Shown here one piece after another: positions 23,960-36,348 of a DNA stretch of 64,000 nucleotides. This DNA comes from Pteria penguin (taxonomy: Eukaryota > Mollusca > Bivalvia > Pterioida > Pteriidae), in contig CM068582.1 of the NCBI GenBank assembly GCA_035048485.1, positions 32,429,596-32,493,595 on the forward strand, written 5' to 3'. Under the pieces are notes generated by a model. The model made no database searches and had not been told where the DNA came from. It worked only from the letters and a program-made list of their open reading frames with translations. The position numbers were made by a program, and so were the translations under genes. Within the stretch, counting starts at the first letter, position 1. Each line of letters starts with the position of its first letter.

Positions 23960-24185
23960 GTCAATACGGTTAGTCAAGCGCTCGATTCCCGCAGAGCACA
24001 CCAGTCTTCTGTCTCGGATGAAACAGTATAAAACGAGGTCCCGTGTCACGATAGGTGTGGCATGTAACAGATCCTGCTTTTTGTTGGTCTAATGCTGAGG
24101 TAAAAATTTCTATGCGATTCATTAGGCAGATGTCGTCACCATATATGTGAAAAATTATGGAGTGACGTAAAACAATAACCAATCC
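23960..24185 (+). mobile_element. tRNA-derived SINE, 5'-decayed
   Basis: Box B-like GCTCGATTCCCGC, then 'cttctgtctcggatgaaac', CGAGGTCCCGTGTCACG, 'attaggcagatgtcgtcacc' and a 'gtgacgtaaaacaataacc' tail. Not found in duplicate B, so probably younger than the duplication. Confidence 0.8.
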
Positions 24186-25130
24186 ATCAAAACTATGTAT
24201 TGTCAGATGTCTTGTCTCCTTCCTTTTATTTTGTTGGATTTTACAAATGACAACGAAAGTAAAGCGTCTGAAAACAATGAACATCAAACTACCGCCTTGT
24301 CACTCCGATCTAATGTTCAAAGTATGGAGATATTTTTACCGATCTCTACAACTTTTCTGTATTTGACGTACTCATAATTTTCCGTACCGTCAGGGATTTT
24401 ATTGTCAAATGCCTTTAAAATTAGCATGTCTTGTTGAAGACCAGTCGAACTTCCTTGATATCCTACAGACTATAGACAAAAGTTTGTAATCACTGCTCCT
24501 GAGAGGATATTCTACACAAATATTCTCCCTTTGTCCAGTATGTGGTCTGTATTAACGAGTGAAAAGTTTGTTCTGGTCCTTGACCAAGTCGGATTCTTGA
24601 TCATGACATCATATGCATAATATTCAAAAGTCCGCAAAGATATTTCCAGTAAATAGCAAAATTAACAAAGTTCCAAGAGACATAAAACATCTAAAACTCT
24701 CTTTCCGATTTAAACGAAAACAAAATAAAAATCTTCAATCTTACATCTTTCTTAAATACTAACATGCCATTAATTTTTAAATCCATGTATCCTGTCTAAA
24801 GATTGTTATTAAAGTGTACCGTCTTGGGAATACATTGTGGCGTTATCTATTGATAGATCTGAGCAAACACATACGCACTTTTGTAGATATCCACCATTGC
24901 GACTACATCTGTCACAGGCTAAAATTTGCAGTTTTTTTGACAATTTCATCAGTTTCCACCATTAAATTCTATGTAATACTTGCACCAGATATATGTCATC
25001 TTTCTCTACCAGAATATCTAAAATACTCACAATTTATAGCGTTAAAGCTATTATCTTAAACTTTTGAAGCATGGCGATGTAAGGCGCCAGTTTGTCATGT
25101 CAGCTGTATCAGATACCGGCTACATCATTT
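24186..25130. other. no gene seen; duplicated DNA
   Basis: Collinear with 37.4-39.06 kb. The pair of homologous frames at 24814-25059 and 38706-38912 diverge with indels out of frame, which argues against coding function. Confidence 0.45.
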
Positions 25131-25640
25131 TTATCATTACCCTGCCAGTGAAACTGGAGGGTACTATAGTTTTTGTCGTTGTACGTCTGTCTGTCCGGAT
25201 GGTTTCCAGACAATAACTTCAGTGAGGAATGACCAATTTGCTTCAAATTTAATACAATGTTAGCTTATCTAAAGATCTAATGTGGGATTGATTTTTGGAT
25301 CAAAAGGTCAACTCGAAGGGCCACTGTTACTAAAAATAGACATCTGTCACTGGATTTCGGTTTCCAGATGATAACGTGAGTTAAGAATTATTTCTTCCTT
25401 TCAAACTTCATATAAGGCTAGCTCATATAAAGGTCTAGGGTGAGATTGATTTCAAGGTCAAAAGGTCAATTCTAAGGGTCATTCTTGCTAATAATAGACA
25501 TTTATCATTGTATTTCATTTTCTAGGTGATAATTTAAGTTAGGAATGATTGATTTCTTTCAAACTGTATATATCGCTAGTTCATGTAAAGGTCTATGTTG
25601 AGAGTGATTTTGTGATCAAAAGGCCATGATCAATTCTTTC
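25131..25640 (+). mobile_element. left part of a non-autonomous DNA element (TIR family of 39.06 kb)
   Basis: Starts with CCTGCCAGTGAAACTGGAGG, the same terminus as at 39.07 kb. 'gtctgtctgtccggatggtt' follows, then imperfect ~125-bp repeats with AAAGGTCAA words near 25305 and 25460. No right terminus was found before 26 kb. Confidence 0.55.
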
Positions 25641-26300
25641 AGTTTTTCTGTACAGTCTATCCTTTTCTCTCACTCTCCGGACTTTCTGACTGCTTCTTTT
25701 GGCCCTGGATTCTCTTTTCTTCATTTTCCAATACTCCTTTATTCTGTCTGTTTCGGCTTTTGTCTTCACCCTTTCTTTACATCCTCCCTTTTCACCCTTT
25801 CTCTGAATCTAAAATAAACAACCAGACTGGGTGCATGTTTAAAATGTAGATCAAATCCTACAACTGTAACCTGCTTTTGTTAAAACATGTCAAAATACAT
25901 GCAGTACTTAATAAGAGACCAGAGTGAACCTGAGTCACTCACCTGAGAAGGAAGTTACAAGAAAATTCTTGAGTCAGAAAAGGGTCTCTAGTTAAGTTGA
26001 ACATTCATGTATCCATGGAAAACCACATGTGAAGCGAGGAATGCCAAGAGGAGATAAACACCATTTGACCACAACTAAAACCCCTTAAAAATAAATAAAT
26101 ATATAAAAAGACTTGTAAATAAATAAATAAAAACAAAAATAAATAAATACACACACACACACACAAACAAAACACTTAACAGTATATAGAAACCCATTAA
26201 CCATAACACCATCGGTTTGATCCACAGGCTATTACTATAGTACATTTGTATTTCAAATGTTATCTGATTGATACAGAACGAACGTGTATAACTAAGGGAG
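25641..26300. other. no gene seen; low-complexity tracts
   Basis: Pyrimidine-rich 25640-25805, A-rich AAATAAATA-type run 26085-26150 followed by a short (AC)n. The 63-codon frame at 25626 comes from the pyrimidine tract. Confidence 0.45.
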
Positions 26301-26418
26301 AAAAACTACTATGGGGAAAGACTACTATATAGTAGTTTTTCCGCCATGGGGGAAAACTACTATATAGCCACTTTTGCAGGGGGGGGACTACTATGGGGAA
26401 AAAACTACTATATATCAC
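26301..26418. repeat. cluster of short palindromes around ACTACTATATAGTAGT
   Basis: The word GGGGAAAAACTACTAT and its inverse occur repeatedly: at 26313 (GGGGAAAGACTACTATATAG), 26329 (TAGTAGTTTTTCC), 26350 (GGGGAAAACTACTATATAG) and 26390 (TATGGGGAAAAAACTACTAT). The block 26321-26337 is a near-perfect palindrome. Confidence 0.7.
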
Positions 26419-26439
26419 CGGCATTGACCCTTAGTATAT

Positions 26440-28060
26440 CTGACAGACTACTCTCGACAGTAACTCTCTGTTGACGGTTGTCAAGGTAACTAGAGAACCA
26501 TGTAAGAAGTGAACCAGATATGCCTATGCGTCTCAACTTGAACAGGAGATCTCTGTGCAAATCCCGATCAAAAGCTTTACTGATATTACAAAAACGACTC
26601 GTACTTCTCTACCATCGTCAATGGTTCTTAGCATGAGAAACAAAGTAATTATGGAGGTACTTAAAGACTATTTTTCAATAATTTTGCCCATGCATCATAA
26701 GAGATATCGGTCTGTAGTTAGATGTATCAGTTTTGTCATCCTTTTTGTATACAGGAACAACATTCGCTAGTTCCATTGGCTAGGAAATTATGATAGGGAA
26801 AGATAAGTTTAACAATTTACTTAAATGAGTTGATAGGATATATGCACCTTCTTTTAGGAGCTACGCTTGTACAAACCCTAGGCAACTAGCTTTGCGTATT
26901 TATTTATTTCAATACATCTAGTCTTCGTTAAACAGTATTATATTTTCTGAAGTTGACCGAGGTGGCACAAGAGGGGGGAGGGAGGAAATCATATCATCAA
27001 TATTGCTTTGCTCACAAAAGTATTTCATTAAGTACGTTTGCTTATTCATGGAGGTTGTAAGGTGATCGTTATTCTTATTGAGAGACGGGATCGTGTCATC
27101 CTTGTTAGCTGTAATAACTATTTTTGGCTATTTTCCACTTATAATGCCTTGCTGTAAATTGTTTGCAAGTTTTTTTAACATATTTTAATTTAGATTCATG
27201 GATAATATTGGTCACATGACTTCTAGCAGTTCGAAATCGTGCCCAATGTTCCGGTTAATTTGTTTGTTTAGCGATATTATGAAGCCTGGTTCTTTTACGC
27301 ATAGCTTTTCTAATTTCATTATATAACCAAGGTTGGTCCTTAGGGCGCAATGCAACCATCTTGTTAAGGATAGAATGTTCTGCAGCATCGATAATGTTTT
27401 GTGTAACTTTCTTTACTTGTTGGTCAATAGTTAAATTTTCGAATTCCAGTTCGCATTTTCTAATTCTTCCCTATACGGATAATATTTTCCCTTGTCATAC
27501 TGCCAGGCCTTGCGTTTGTAAGTATTCTGTTTGATTTTAACGAAATTCGTTTTAAATAAATTGACCACTGCAGAAAGGCTCAATTACACCTTTGTCTATG
27601 TAATTCGGGGATTGTGTTGTAAGTATTAGGTCAATAATGATTGAAGAATGGGGTGTGAATTTAGGTGGTGTATCTATAATTTTATTTAATTGGTAAGTAT
27701 TCATATTATATGTGATTTTGGTCTAGCATGTTTTCATTAAAATCTCCAATGAATATTAAGTTTTGACAACACTGGAGGTCTTGTTCAATTGACTATTCTA
27801 CAATCTTGGAATCTTGGATGAGTGTAGCAGTATCTAATTAAAACTTTTTTTATGACATAGGTTGATTTCAGTCCAAATGGCTTCGACGTTTGGAATCAAG
27901 GGATTTGATCTCTCTTTAAATGGTACTTTTATTTCAAAATACATAGCGACGCCTCTGCATGTCTGTTTCGGTCAAGACGGATAGGCTCCTGGCATCCCGG
28001 TATGGTTATATTGGAATTTGAGATTGACTGATCACTTCATGTAATTATCTCAAAATTGCC
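26440..28060 (-). pseudogene. decayed non-LTR retrotransposon (LINE)
   Basis: On the minus strand, scraps of an endonuclease-RT polyprotein appear in order. An endonuclease word (I)GDFNENMLDQN lies near 27755. Next is ANVVPVYKKDD followed by TSNYRPISL near 26735. Last is ISKAFDRDLHRDLLFKLRRI, then GSLLTWFSSYLDNRQQRV near 26480-26580. These are the familiar blocks of Jockey/CR1/RTE-type LINEs. Many stops and frameshifts make it inactive. The exact clade cannot be set by eye. Confidence 0.75.
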
Positions 28061-28252
28061 TTACTCGACAGCAATAAGATCAAGTTTTTTAATCATGCTT
28101 TGTGTATTAATGTCACTCACAGAGCTTAGTGGAATCTGCATTTGTTTCAATATCTCCAGAAAGTATTAATATCTGTAATAATAACTATATTTTCTGTCCT
28201 ACATATTCGGAAAAAGTAAATCGCTATTGCTAAATTTCTAGCAATATTTTAA

Positions 28253-28505
28253 GTCGGCGTGGCCTATTGGTATCGCGTCGGACTCCTGATCGGGAAGCTG
28301 GGGTTCGAGTCCCACTTTGGTCATGCCGGTGTCATGTCTTTCGGATGAGACAGTAAAAACCGAGGCCCCGTGTCGTGGTATGCATGGCACATTAAAGATC
28401 CCTCACTGCATCGGATGGGTCCGTTGCAAAGGTCAAAATTTGTATGCCTCGCACCAGGCAGATGCCGTCACGTGAAATATTCGTGGTGTGACGTTAAACA
28501 AAAAT
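28253..28505 (+). mobile_element. tRNA-derived SINE, best-preserved copy
   Basis: Clear polymerase III promoter: box A GTGGCCTATTGGTATCGCG (28261-) and box B GGGGTTCGAGTCCCAC (28301-). The body has TGCCGGTGTCATGTCTTTCG, ACCGAGGCCCCGTGTCGTGG, 'aaagatccctcactgcatcg', 'caggcagatgccgtcacgtg', and the tail 'gtgacgttaaacaaaaatcaa'. The head resembles a tRNA but lacks its 3' half, so it is not a tRNA gene. Confidence 0.9.
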
Positions 28506-29634
<1,129 letters not shown>

Positions 29635-30060
29635 TCGTAAATAGGCTTGCTTTCGTGTTTGATTCCAGTATTTTGCCTCTATATTTAAGAGGTTGGTTAC
29701 TTCTTACTTTCATGTTGCAATATTACTAACAATATGTAAGCGACCTAAACGCCGATTATCTTACCAACCGTGTAAATTGTGACTTTTGGTTCAAGATTAC
29801 AACTGCTGCTGAATAATGCTTGCAGGAACAGAAATAATAGTTCCAGTACTTATTTATTTAAAGTAGTGTCTGATATATAACACAGGATAATAATAGAACA
29901 TTTCTGAATAGCAGTAAGTTTGGTCTTTTACTGCACTTTATATTGGATATGAGAAAAGCAATTGATTAACCTGTGTTTCATAAAGTCAGATACTTTACAA
30001 ATAAGCTACGATGAGTAGAGATTTGCAGATCATGTACAATAAAGTTATAAACTCAAAAGA

Positions 30061-30347
30061 TTATTTGTCGGCTCTCTCTAATATTGGTAACATTGTTTCA
30101 TATTGCTGTGATGACCATGGTTCTAAGTATTCCACCTTATCTACAGGAGGCAGAGCTGGTAACGGTGGAAGTGATGGTGGCAGCGGCGATGGAATCTGTA
30201 CGGAAGTTTCCTCTATTTCAACATATATCTGAGAATTATTAGTTGTAGTAGTATTGGTGTCACCGTTGTGAGACTGATCGACTACGCCATAGATAATATT
30301 TTCTCTCTGCTGTTCACGACGATGATTTGCGGGTATTGATAAAATAT
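30061..30347 (-). CDS. cytoplasmic-tail exon of EGF-domain protein, copy B
   Basis: Duplicate of 10646-10929, with one extra Asn codon in the TNNSQ stretch. Acceptor ATTTTAG before 30347 and stop TAA at 30063-30061. It keeps VEYLEPW and a tyrosine near the end (QQYETM), and proline-rich SPLPPSLPPLPALPP. Conservation of frame and motifs between the copies suggests both genes remained under selection at least for a time. Confidence 0.7.
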
Positions 30348-31289
30348 CTAAAATATTACAATACAAGGTCATAAAAGATCACATGTTAATCAACATGGAC
30401 AAATAGGAAAACATATGACTACAGAACTTGTAATGCTTTCCTTTATTTTTCTGACAGGGTTGGATATGCAATGGGAATAGATAATTAATAACAATGTTAA
30501 CACATGTCAGAGCCGTGGGAAGAAAAAGTGGGATGGGGGGGGGGGTGTTTTCTTTGCCGGACTATTACACTGACTTTATATCACGTTAGCGAACGTAAGG
30601 AAATTATAGTTTGCCACCCGCTTTATTCTTTCCGATTTAAAATGTTTCCCACGATCCTGCATGTAACACAGAAATCTAAACGAGATAGTTTGATTGTGGT
30701 TTATGATTTAGAGTAAGTCATTGATCTGAATATTTTAGCTGTAATTCTAATTATCACAAAATAGAGAATAAGATTCGCGGATGTGTTATATAAAGATGAT
30801 TAACAATAACAGCAATGCAGACTCAACAATATGTAGTAGTCCAATATCATATTTCATAGAAATAAAATTTGTATAACCTTTTAATATTCTTACCTGTAAT
30901 GTACTTTGGAAAGTAGTCGACTGAATTTATACTGAAATTATACGATGTTGTATAAATTAACATAAGCTATCAGAGTACACATAACGACACATCATACATA
31001 CAAGTATATATATATAAATATATTGATCTGCACTTGCCGTGACCTAAAGAACACAAGACTAATACACACGTCCGTTTAACTAATTAATTGTGTATCAACT
31101 GAATGTATGTCATTCACTCCTTAGACCTTTAGCGAATATTTTCCTAACAGTCTCATATTTGCTCTAATCTTAATTATTCTGGAAGGTTCAAGTTTTTTTT
31201 TCATTATCGTTTACAAAACACTGAGTGCATACAAAACTCGTAATCATTTTTCACATATTATTCTATAGAAATTCCGTGTGTACGAAAAT

Positions 31290-31605
31290 TTTCATGACCT
31301 CTCTTCTTGAGAAACCTGTTGATCTTTGTTCCCTATATTGAGGATTATTTATAAATTTTTAAATGTGTCCTTTCATTGTCCTGCTTTTTCGGTGAGTGGG
31401 AAGGTGGGCGCCCGTAAATCGGTTAACTGCATTAATTGAATGACGTATGTTACTTAAATTGACCATCCTAAGTCGGTGTCGTAACCGCAGTACAATCGAA
31501 TATTTTCATAATGTCGTTCTTACGTGTATATTCTACTATTTTCATGTTTTTTTGCATGTCCTTGATGATTTTTGTCATACAGCTTTGTCAGATGTCTTAC
31601 GTTTT
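31290..31605 (+). mobile_element. diverged Naiad 3' UTR relic
   Basis: Shares ordered words with the Naiad 3' UTR: CATGACCTCTC, 'aaacctgttgatctttgttc', 'ggattatttataaattttta', 'gtgagtgggaaggtggg', 'cctaagtcggtgtcgta'. It is much more diverged than copies 1 and 2 are from each other, and it lacks the SECIS part. It occupies the same intron position, next to the same right flank (TACAAAACGAAAAGTACAT), as Naiad copy 1 in duplicate A. Confidence 0.75.
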
Positions 31606-32007
31606 CTCTTTTACAAAACGAAAAGTACATACACAAATCATAGCCATTTCATGTCAGATTTCAAAATGATGTAGTGTGGACAACGTTGTATTTTATATAA
31701 ATCAAATTGATGAAAATGCATATCTACAAATTGATATAAATGATTGTCTGAAAAATGATTATTCATAACATGAAAATATAAATGACGATGGGAACAATCT
31801 AAGTTTATTATTATTCAGTTGAAAAGGTCACGGAAATTTAAAGGGATTTCATTATAGTTTAAAAGTTAAACCAGCACGATAATGTCAGTATTACCTATTT
31901 TGTTGAAAAGAAACATATATTTATTATATTCCTGTGGTATCATAAAAAAATCTCGGAACCCAAGTCTTAGGACTAGGGTAACACTTCGGGCTAATTTAAT
32001 CACTTAC

Positions 32008-32131
32008 CATTTCTTCACACAGAAGACGACACAGATGATTACCGCTGTGGTTACAATCCCTAACGACACAAGGCTGATCACATACCAGGTGGTAATATCC
32101 TGTGACCATATGTTGTTGGGGACACAGTCGT
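32008..32131 (-). CDS. transmembrane exon of EGF-domain protein, copy B
   Basis: 124 nt with acceptor TGCTTAG and donor GTAAGTG. Reads DDCVPNNIWSQDITTWYV when joined to the EGF exon, then a hydrophobic helix (VISLVSLGIVTTAVIICVVF) and CVKKW. Same length, phase and topology as 14800-14923. Confidence 0.78.
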
Positions 32132-33161
32132 CTAAGCAATAAGATATAATACCAGATAATTTAAGCAAAGTCATTAAAATTGTTTGATAAACTGTTAGCT
32201 ATAATAAGAATCTCCCGGACTCAATAAAAATCTGCTTAATCTGTCGTAAAAATTAGTGCTATTTTTCAAACCCATAAAGAATAATGCATTTGAAACACTA
32301 AATAGCAGTCTGAGATGTCATATCTGAATATGAAGAAATACTGAAATATGCTAATTGCTATGGTCAAATTCTTTTTTATGCTTACGTTATCAAACACCTA
32401 CAAATACATAATTAGCATTGTAAAGCTGAAGCATAAAAACTTTAACAGTTCGTATAAATAACTGTATATAACTAGAGTATGTTTGTAAAACATCTGCCCC
32501 GCTATGGTTCTTTTTTATAACAGCAACCAAGCTTTTCCAAATTATAAGTTTCATGGGTCATAACTCCTATCAGTATCATTAGTAATAACCTTGCCTTTGA
32601 CATATTGACCCTCAAATCTCTAGGCATCCTTCCGTTTTAGTAAGACATTGAATTACTTCTGCTTGAAAGATCGTGACCAATAAAAACTTTGAAATATCAG
32701 GAGTTACCTGCAGGGGGCATAAGATATATCTCTCAAACATTGAAAATATTTAGTTTTGCAGATGGCAGCAACTCACATTTATGGGTAATTTAATGATAGC
32801 TTTTCATTACTAAAACAATCTCGAATACTAACTTGTACATTGTCACTGTAGTACTGAAAACAATTAGCCACGTGGACATTTTTCATAGTAAGAGTCAGCT
32901 TTTACAGTATGTTTGGGCATCCGTGATCAATGTTGATGTAACAGACATCACAGAAACACAAATTGATAAAATGATTATATTATGGAATTCTATTGTTTAG
33001 ATTAATAATATAAAAAGATATACAAGCGTTGAACATATTTTGTGTTTCACATTCATACAAAATTATAACACGAGAGTTGGTAAAATACTTTTTAAAATAA
33101 TATTATACATTCGCAATAGAAATGTATTACTACACAAATTTAATTCATTAATGTAAGTTAC

Positions 33162-33329
33162 CGTGTATGAAAACAGCTCCCTCCTCATCTTTGTACAATA
33201 AAACACACCCAAATACAAAATGACAAAACATAGATGTGGGACAATCACAATGGTGTTGGCATTCAAAACCATAGTATTCTGCTGGACAACGCTCTGAACA
33301 GTTGATGCCGTGGAAGCCATCCAAGCATT
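33162..33329 (-). CDS. EGF-like domain exon, copy B
   Basis: 168 nt, acceptor TTAACAG, donor GTAACT. Encodes CLDGFHGINCSERCPAEYYG and FECQHHCDCPTSMFC; all cysteines of copy A are kept. Splices in phase 1 to the TM exon at 32131. Confidence 0.78.
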
Positions 33330-33549
33330 CTGTTAAATTATAAAAAAGGATAAGAGATAGCAATACAGTATCATATTAAAAGGAAAGTATTTATTGGATA
33401 TTTTTCTATCAATTAACTTTTTATATCTTTGTTTATTTGGAGTAGAAAATGCATCAATGTGGACATTTATGGACCTTATAAAACCCAGACATGACATTAG
33501 ACGATTTGAAAATTAATAAGAATGAAAATAATGTAAAAAATGTTCTTAC

Positions 33550-33590
33550 TGGAACATTCTCCATTTATCTCAATGCGATTGGTATAATTT
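33550..33590 (-). CDS. 41-nt exon upstream of the EGF exon, copy B
   Basis: Acceptor TTATTTCAG, donor GTAAGAAC; encodes NYTNRIEINGECS. It matches the 41-nt exon of copy A in length and phase. Confidence 0.65.
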
Positions 33591-33814
33591 CTGAAATAAC
33601 GATAATACATAGAAATCTGTTTTAACATAAAAGATTACTGTAATTTAAATACATAAAATGTTATTTATGTTATACAGTTACATTGTTGAAAAACGTTTTT
33701 AGTTTAAGTAATATGCGCCATGTATTTACTCTGATTAAGCACACACCACTACTACGATAAACAAAAAATAAAGTTAAATAAAAACGAATATTCATATCTC
33801 AGTTAATACGTTAT

Positions 33815-34325
33815 TCCGGAGCATGTTCAAATTACAGTGACTTTGTTCTGAGGGCTAGGCGACTTTCAGTTAAGCTGCTCAACCAGGGTTATATATGTAC
33901 TAGACTAGCAACGTCACTGAGGAAATTCTATGGTCGTTACGAGACTCTTATTACTCCATATGATATCTCGTTATCCAGACTTTTAAATGATATTCTGGAC
34001 TGAGACCGATTCCGATCATTTTACACAGATTTGACACCTTCTATACTAGAAGGTTACCTACTTCGACTTCTCCATATATAAATACATATGGAATTTACAC
34101 GATCTGACTCTTTCTACTGGGTATATGTGACGGGTGTTGCTAGCAAGCAGGAGATGCTCACTCTCCCCGGGCACCTGATCTCACTCCATCACAGGGGTTC
34201 AACTTATGCTCTTCAAGTAGACATATTTTGTTATTTTCCATTTGTTTTTCATTTTCACTGATTTTGTATGTCCTCTGGTTTTATGATTTTTGGACTTGTG
34301 CTTTGGATTTATCCATCATCTTTAC
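33815..34325 (+). mobile_element. 3' fragment of another Penelope-like element
   Basis: Inserted in duplicate B only. The start encodes CSNYSDFVLRARRLSVKLLN, then QGYICTRLATSLRKFYGRYE. This is homologous in pattern to the Naiad RT thumb (FHKRNLQITTKLLTQGYRYH, then KLRKTFGKFFRSY). It is followed by 3' sequence with the molluscan repeat words GCAAGCAGGAGATGCTCACT and CACCTGATCTCACTCC. It is 5'-truncated, and the coding part ends at TGA 34001-34003. Confidence 0.65.
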
Positions 34326-35064
34326 ATACAAAAAGGTGAAATGAATAATATTGCAGTATAATTATTATCCCAATCCATCCCATATGCACTAAGACCGGAA
34401 TGGTGAACAAATTAAACATGAAGCATTGCTCAAAACAGAATGAATTCTACGGAGGAAATACAGTAAAAAGGAAAACATGAAGTAAATACCACAAAGGTAA
34501 TAACTTGTTATTTATTAATTAATATAGGCTTAATAATTAATGCAATCTATCCCTTTCAATTGGTCCTGGCAAACGACATAATCAGATAATTAAAGGGGTA
34601 GTTAAAATTATTGCAAGTGTTAAAGTTGACACAAAAACAAAGCTAGGAAATTCATAATTAATTAGTATGCAGAGGGAAGTGGTAAAGTGGAGTCGTGCGT
34701 TGGGTCATCAGTGGGAGAAATGAAGCGATGCTGAATTTAGGGGAAAATTGATGGAAGGGAAGATGTGTTGCAAGATGTGTGCAACTATTTTTCATTACCA
34801 TGTACTGTAAATCATTTACTTTTGAGAACGAAATTAATATGTGTTTTAATTTGAAGGAAATATATGACACTTTTTGACCTGTCTGTTTATATTCTGACAT
34901 TCCTCCTCCTCAAACAAAAAGTTCACGCCCACAAACCCCTTCAGCATATATGACGCCATCGCTTTTTCTCGGAAACTCTCGTCCACTGCATTGACAACCT
35001 GCTCCAGAGTTCTTAGTGTAATCCGAGCGGGTCAAAGAAATACGCCCTTTAAGTCGCTCTGCGA
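34326..35064. other. no gene seen
   Basis: The first ~40 bases match duplicate A near 17160. The remainder is AT-rich without recognised features. Confidence 0.45.
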
Positions 35065-35222
35065 TTCTTTCAGGTATATGGTGATGGCATCTGCATGATT
35101 CCTACCGTGACAAGTGACCCATTTTTCCCTATTTTCATCCGATAGACAGGACATCTGTATGTCCATAGCGGTAGCCAATCCCTTTTGATCACGAGTCGTG
35201 TACTTCATCCACTAAGCACCGT
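35065..35222 (-). mobile_element. SINE relic (duplicate of 21375-21605)
   Basis: 'caggtatatggtgatggcat', 'cctaccgtgacaagtgaccc', 'ccgatagacaggacat', 'catccactaagcaccg'. It has an internal deletion compared with the copy at 21.4 kb. Confidence 0.75.
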
Positions 35223-36348
35223 CTCCCGCATGAAAATATTCAGTGTAAATATCTAACAAGTGTAAAACGCATGCATGGTCCGACAATTTTATATAAATGT
35301 TGTCTTGACAGGGTCATCATGTTGTGCTAGATAGGTTCAGTGATTCAATAATTTACGTATTAGTGATATAAGACCATTTGCCACCAACACCCCCCCCCCC
35401 CTCTTCGTGAATCATTTCATATCAATTTAAGTGAATGATTATTGCACGTGCGGCTTTGTGTTAAAGTCTTAAATTTAATTTCTAAAGCAGCATTATTGCC
35501 CTCATAGCCGATGACCATATCTGTAGACAATCCATCAAATGTAGTTCCTGAATATTTAGAGAGTAAATACATACAAATATTGGCGATCGTTCATTGAATT
35601 CTTTTTTCTCACTGCATACATTTCACTGCCACCTGAGTCCCCACCAAGATCTTCCCGATGTACATTTTAAAGTGCTATTAGAATGATCACAATTTTTCTA
35701 TATTATGTGCCTATGTACATAAAAGAGTCGATCACAAAATATTAAGCTCATGCGTGACGCCGATCTCAAGATATATACAATAAGCAGCAAAAAGTTTGAT
35801 AGCTTATTTCAGTAGTTTATCGCCATAATATGTGACGTCAGAAGTTGTACAGGTGCTACTTTTCCCTGATTTTTCATTATTACGTTAAACTTTGAATTGT
35901 GACGTCATACTAAATGACGTTAAAAGTTGTACAAAGGTTATGTAACAAGTTAAACCGGAAGTCTTTTATTTTGTTCGTGATACTGGGAAAATCGGTATTT
36001 TAAAACATCTCCCAGAGAAATATTGAGGCAGGAAAAGTTGTAATTTCTATCAATGAAGGAACAATTCAATTAGTATTACATGAAAACGCAAAATTCTCCA
36101 GCATTCTAATAGCACTTTAAGATAAATTTCTCAGACAAAGTCGTTGTTGTTCGTTTTCAGTCAAAGGTTTTACAAATGGTATGAAGAATGGAAAGGAAAA
36201 GAGTTTTCTCTATATAGAAATAACTTTTAAAAATCCATTATGTATATATGCTAGTAGTGACAAGCAAATTCAGAGAATTGTGGTTTTTATATCAGTGAGA
36301 ATGCAGTGATCTGTGACATACAATCATGGTTGTGCATGTATACAGACA
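35223..36348. other. no gene seen; duplicated DNA
   Basis: Matches 21.6-22.4 kb in part. Includes a C-run at 35389-35401. A ~440-bp block near 35665-36120 interrupts the match and is bounded by 'aaagtgctattagaatg' and its inverse 'cattctaatagcacttt', so it is itself a small inverted-terminal element. Confidence 0.5.
35671..36119. mobile_element. MITE-like element with 17-bp inverted ends
   Basis: Left end AAAGTGCTATTAGAATG and right end CATTCTAATAGCACTTT are perfect reverse complements. The block interrupts a sequence that is continuous in duplicate A ('tacaataactttcccagaca' region). The flanking TTTTA... / ...AAGAT provides no clear target duplication by eye. No coding capacity. Confidence 0.75.

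Larger units (their letters stand above)
10430..25330 (+). repeat. segmental duplication, copy A
   Basis: Collinear with 29.8-39.2 kb in direct orientation. Matching landmarks: tail exon (10646 / 30061), G-run (11121 / 30535), TM exon (14800 / 32008), EGF exon (16041 / 33162), 41-nt exon (16898 / 33550). Further landmarks: the 'gcagtataattattatccc' word (17159 / 34353), SINE remnant (21.4 / 35.1 kb), GTAAGT-flanked words (23544 / 37025), the 'gaccagtcga' word (24440 / 37468), and the TIR-like start (25.13 / 39.06 kb). Copy A is longer because of insertions: a Naiad, a Tc1-like element and extra SINEs. Outer limits are approximate. Confidence 0.85.

Noticed and set aside
24814..25059. Homologous frames at 24814 and 38706 as a conserved small gene
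   Set aside because: Similarity follows from the segmental duplication; indels between copies are not in multiples of three and the frames end differently.
28253..28325. tRNA gene candidate with clear box A and box B
   Set aside because: The head lacks a complete cloverleaf and continues into the shared SINE body; the same unit recurs through the window.
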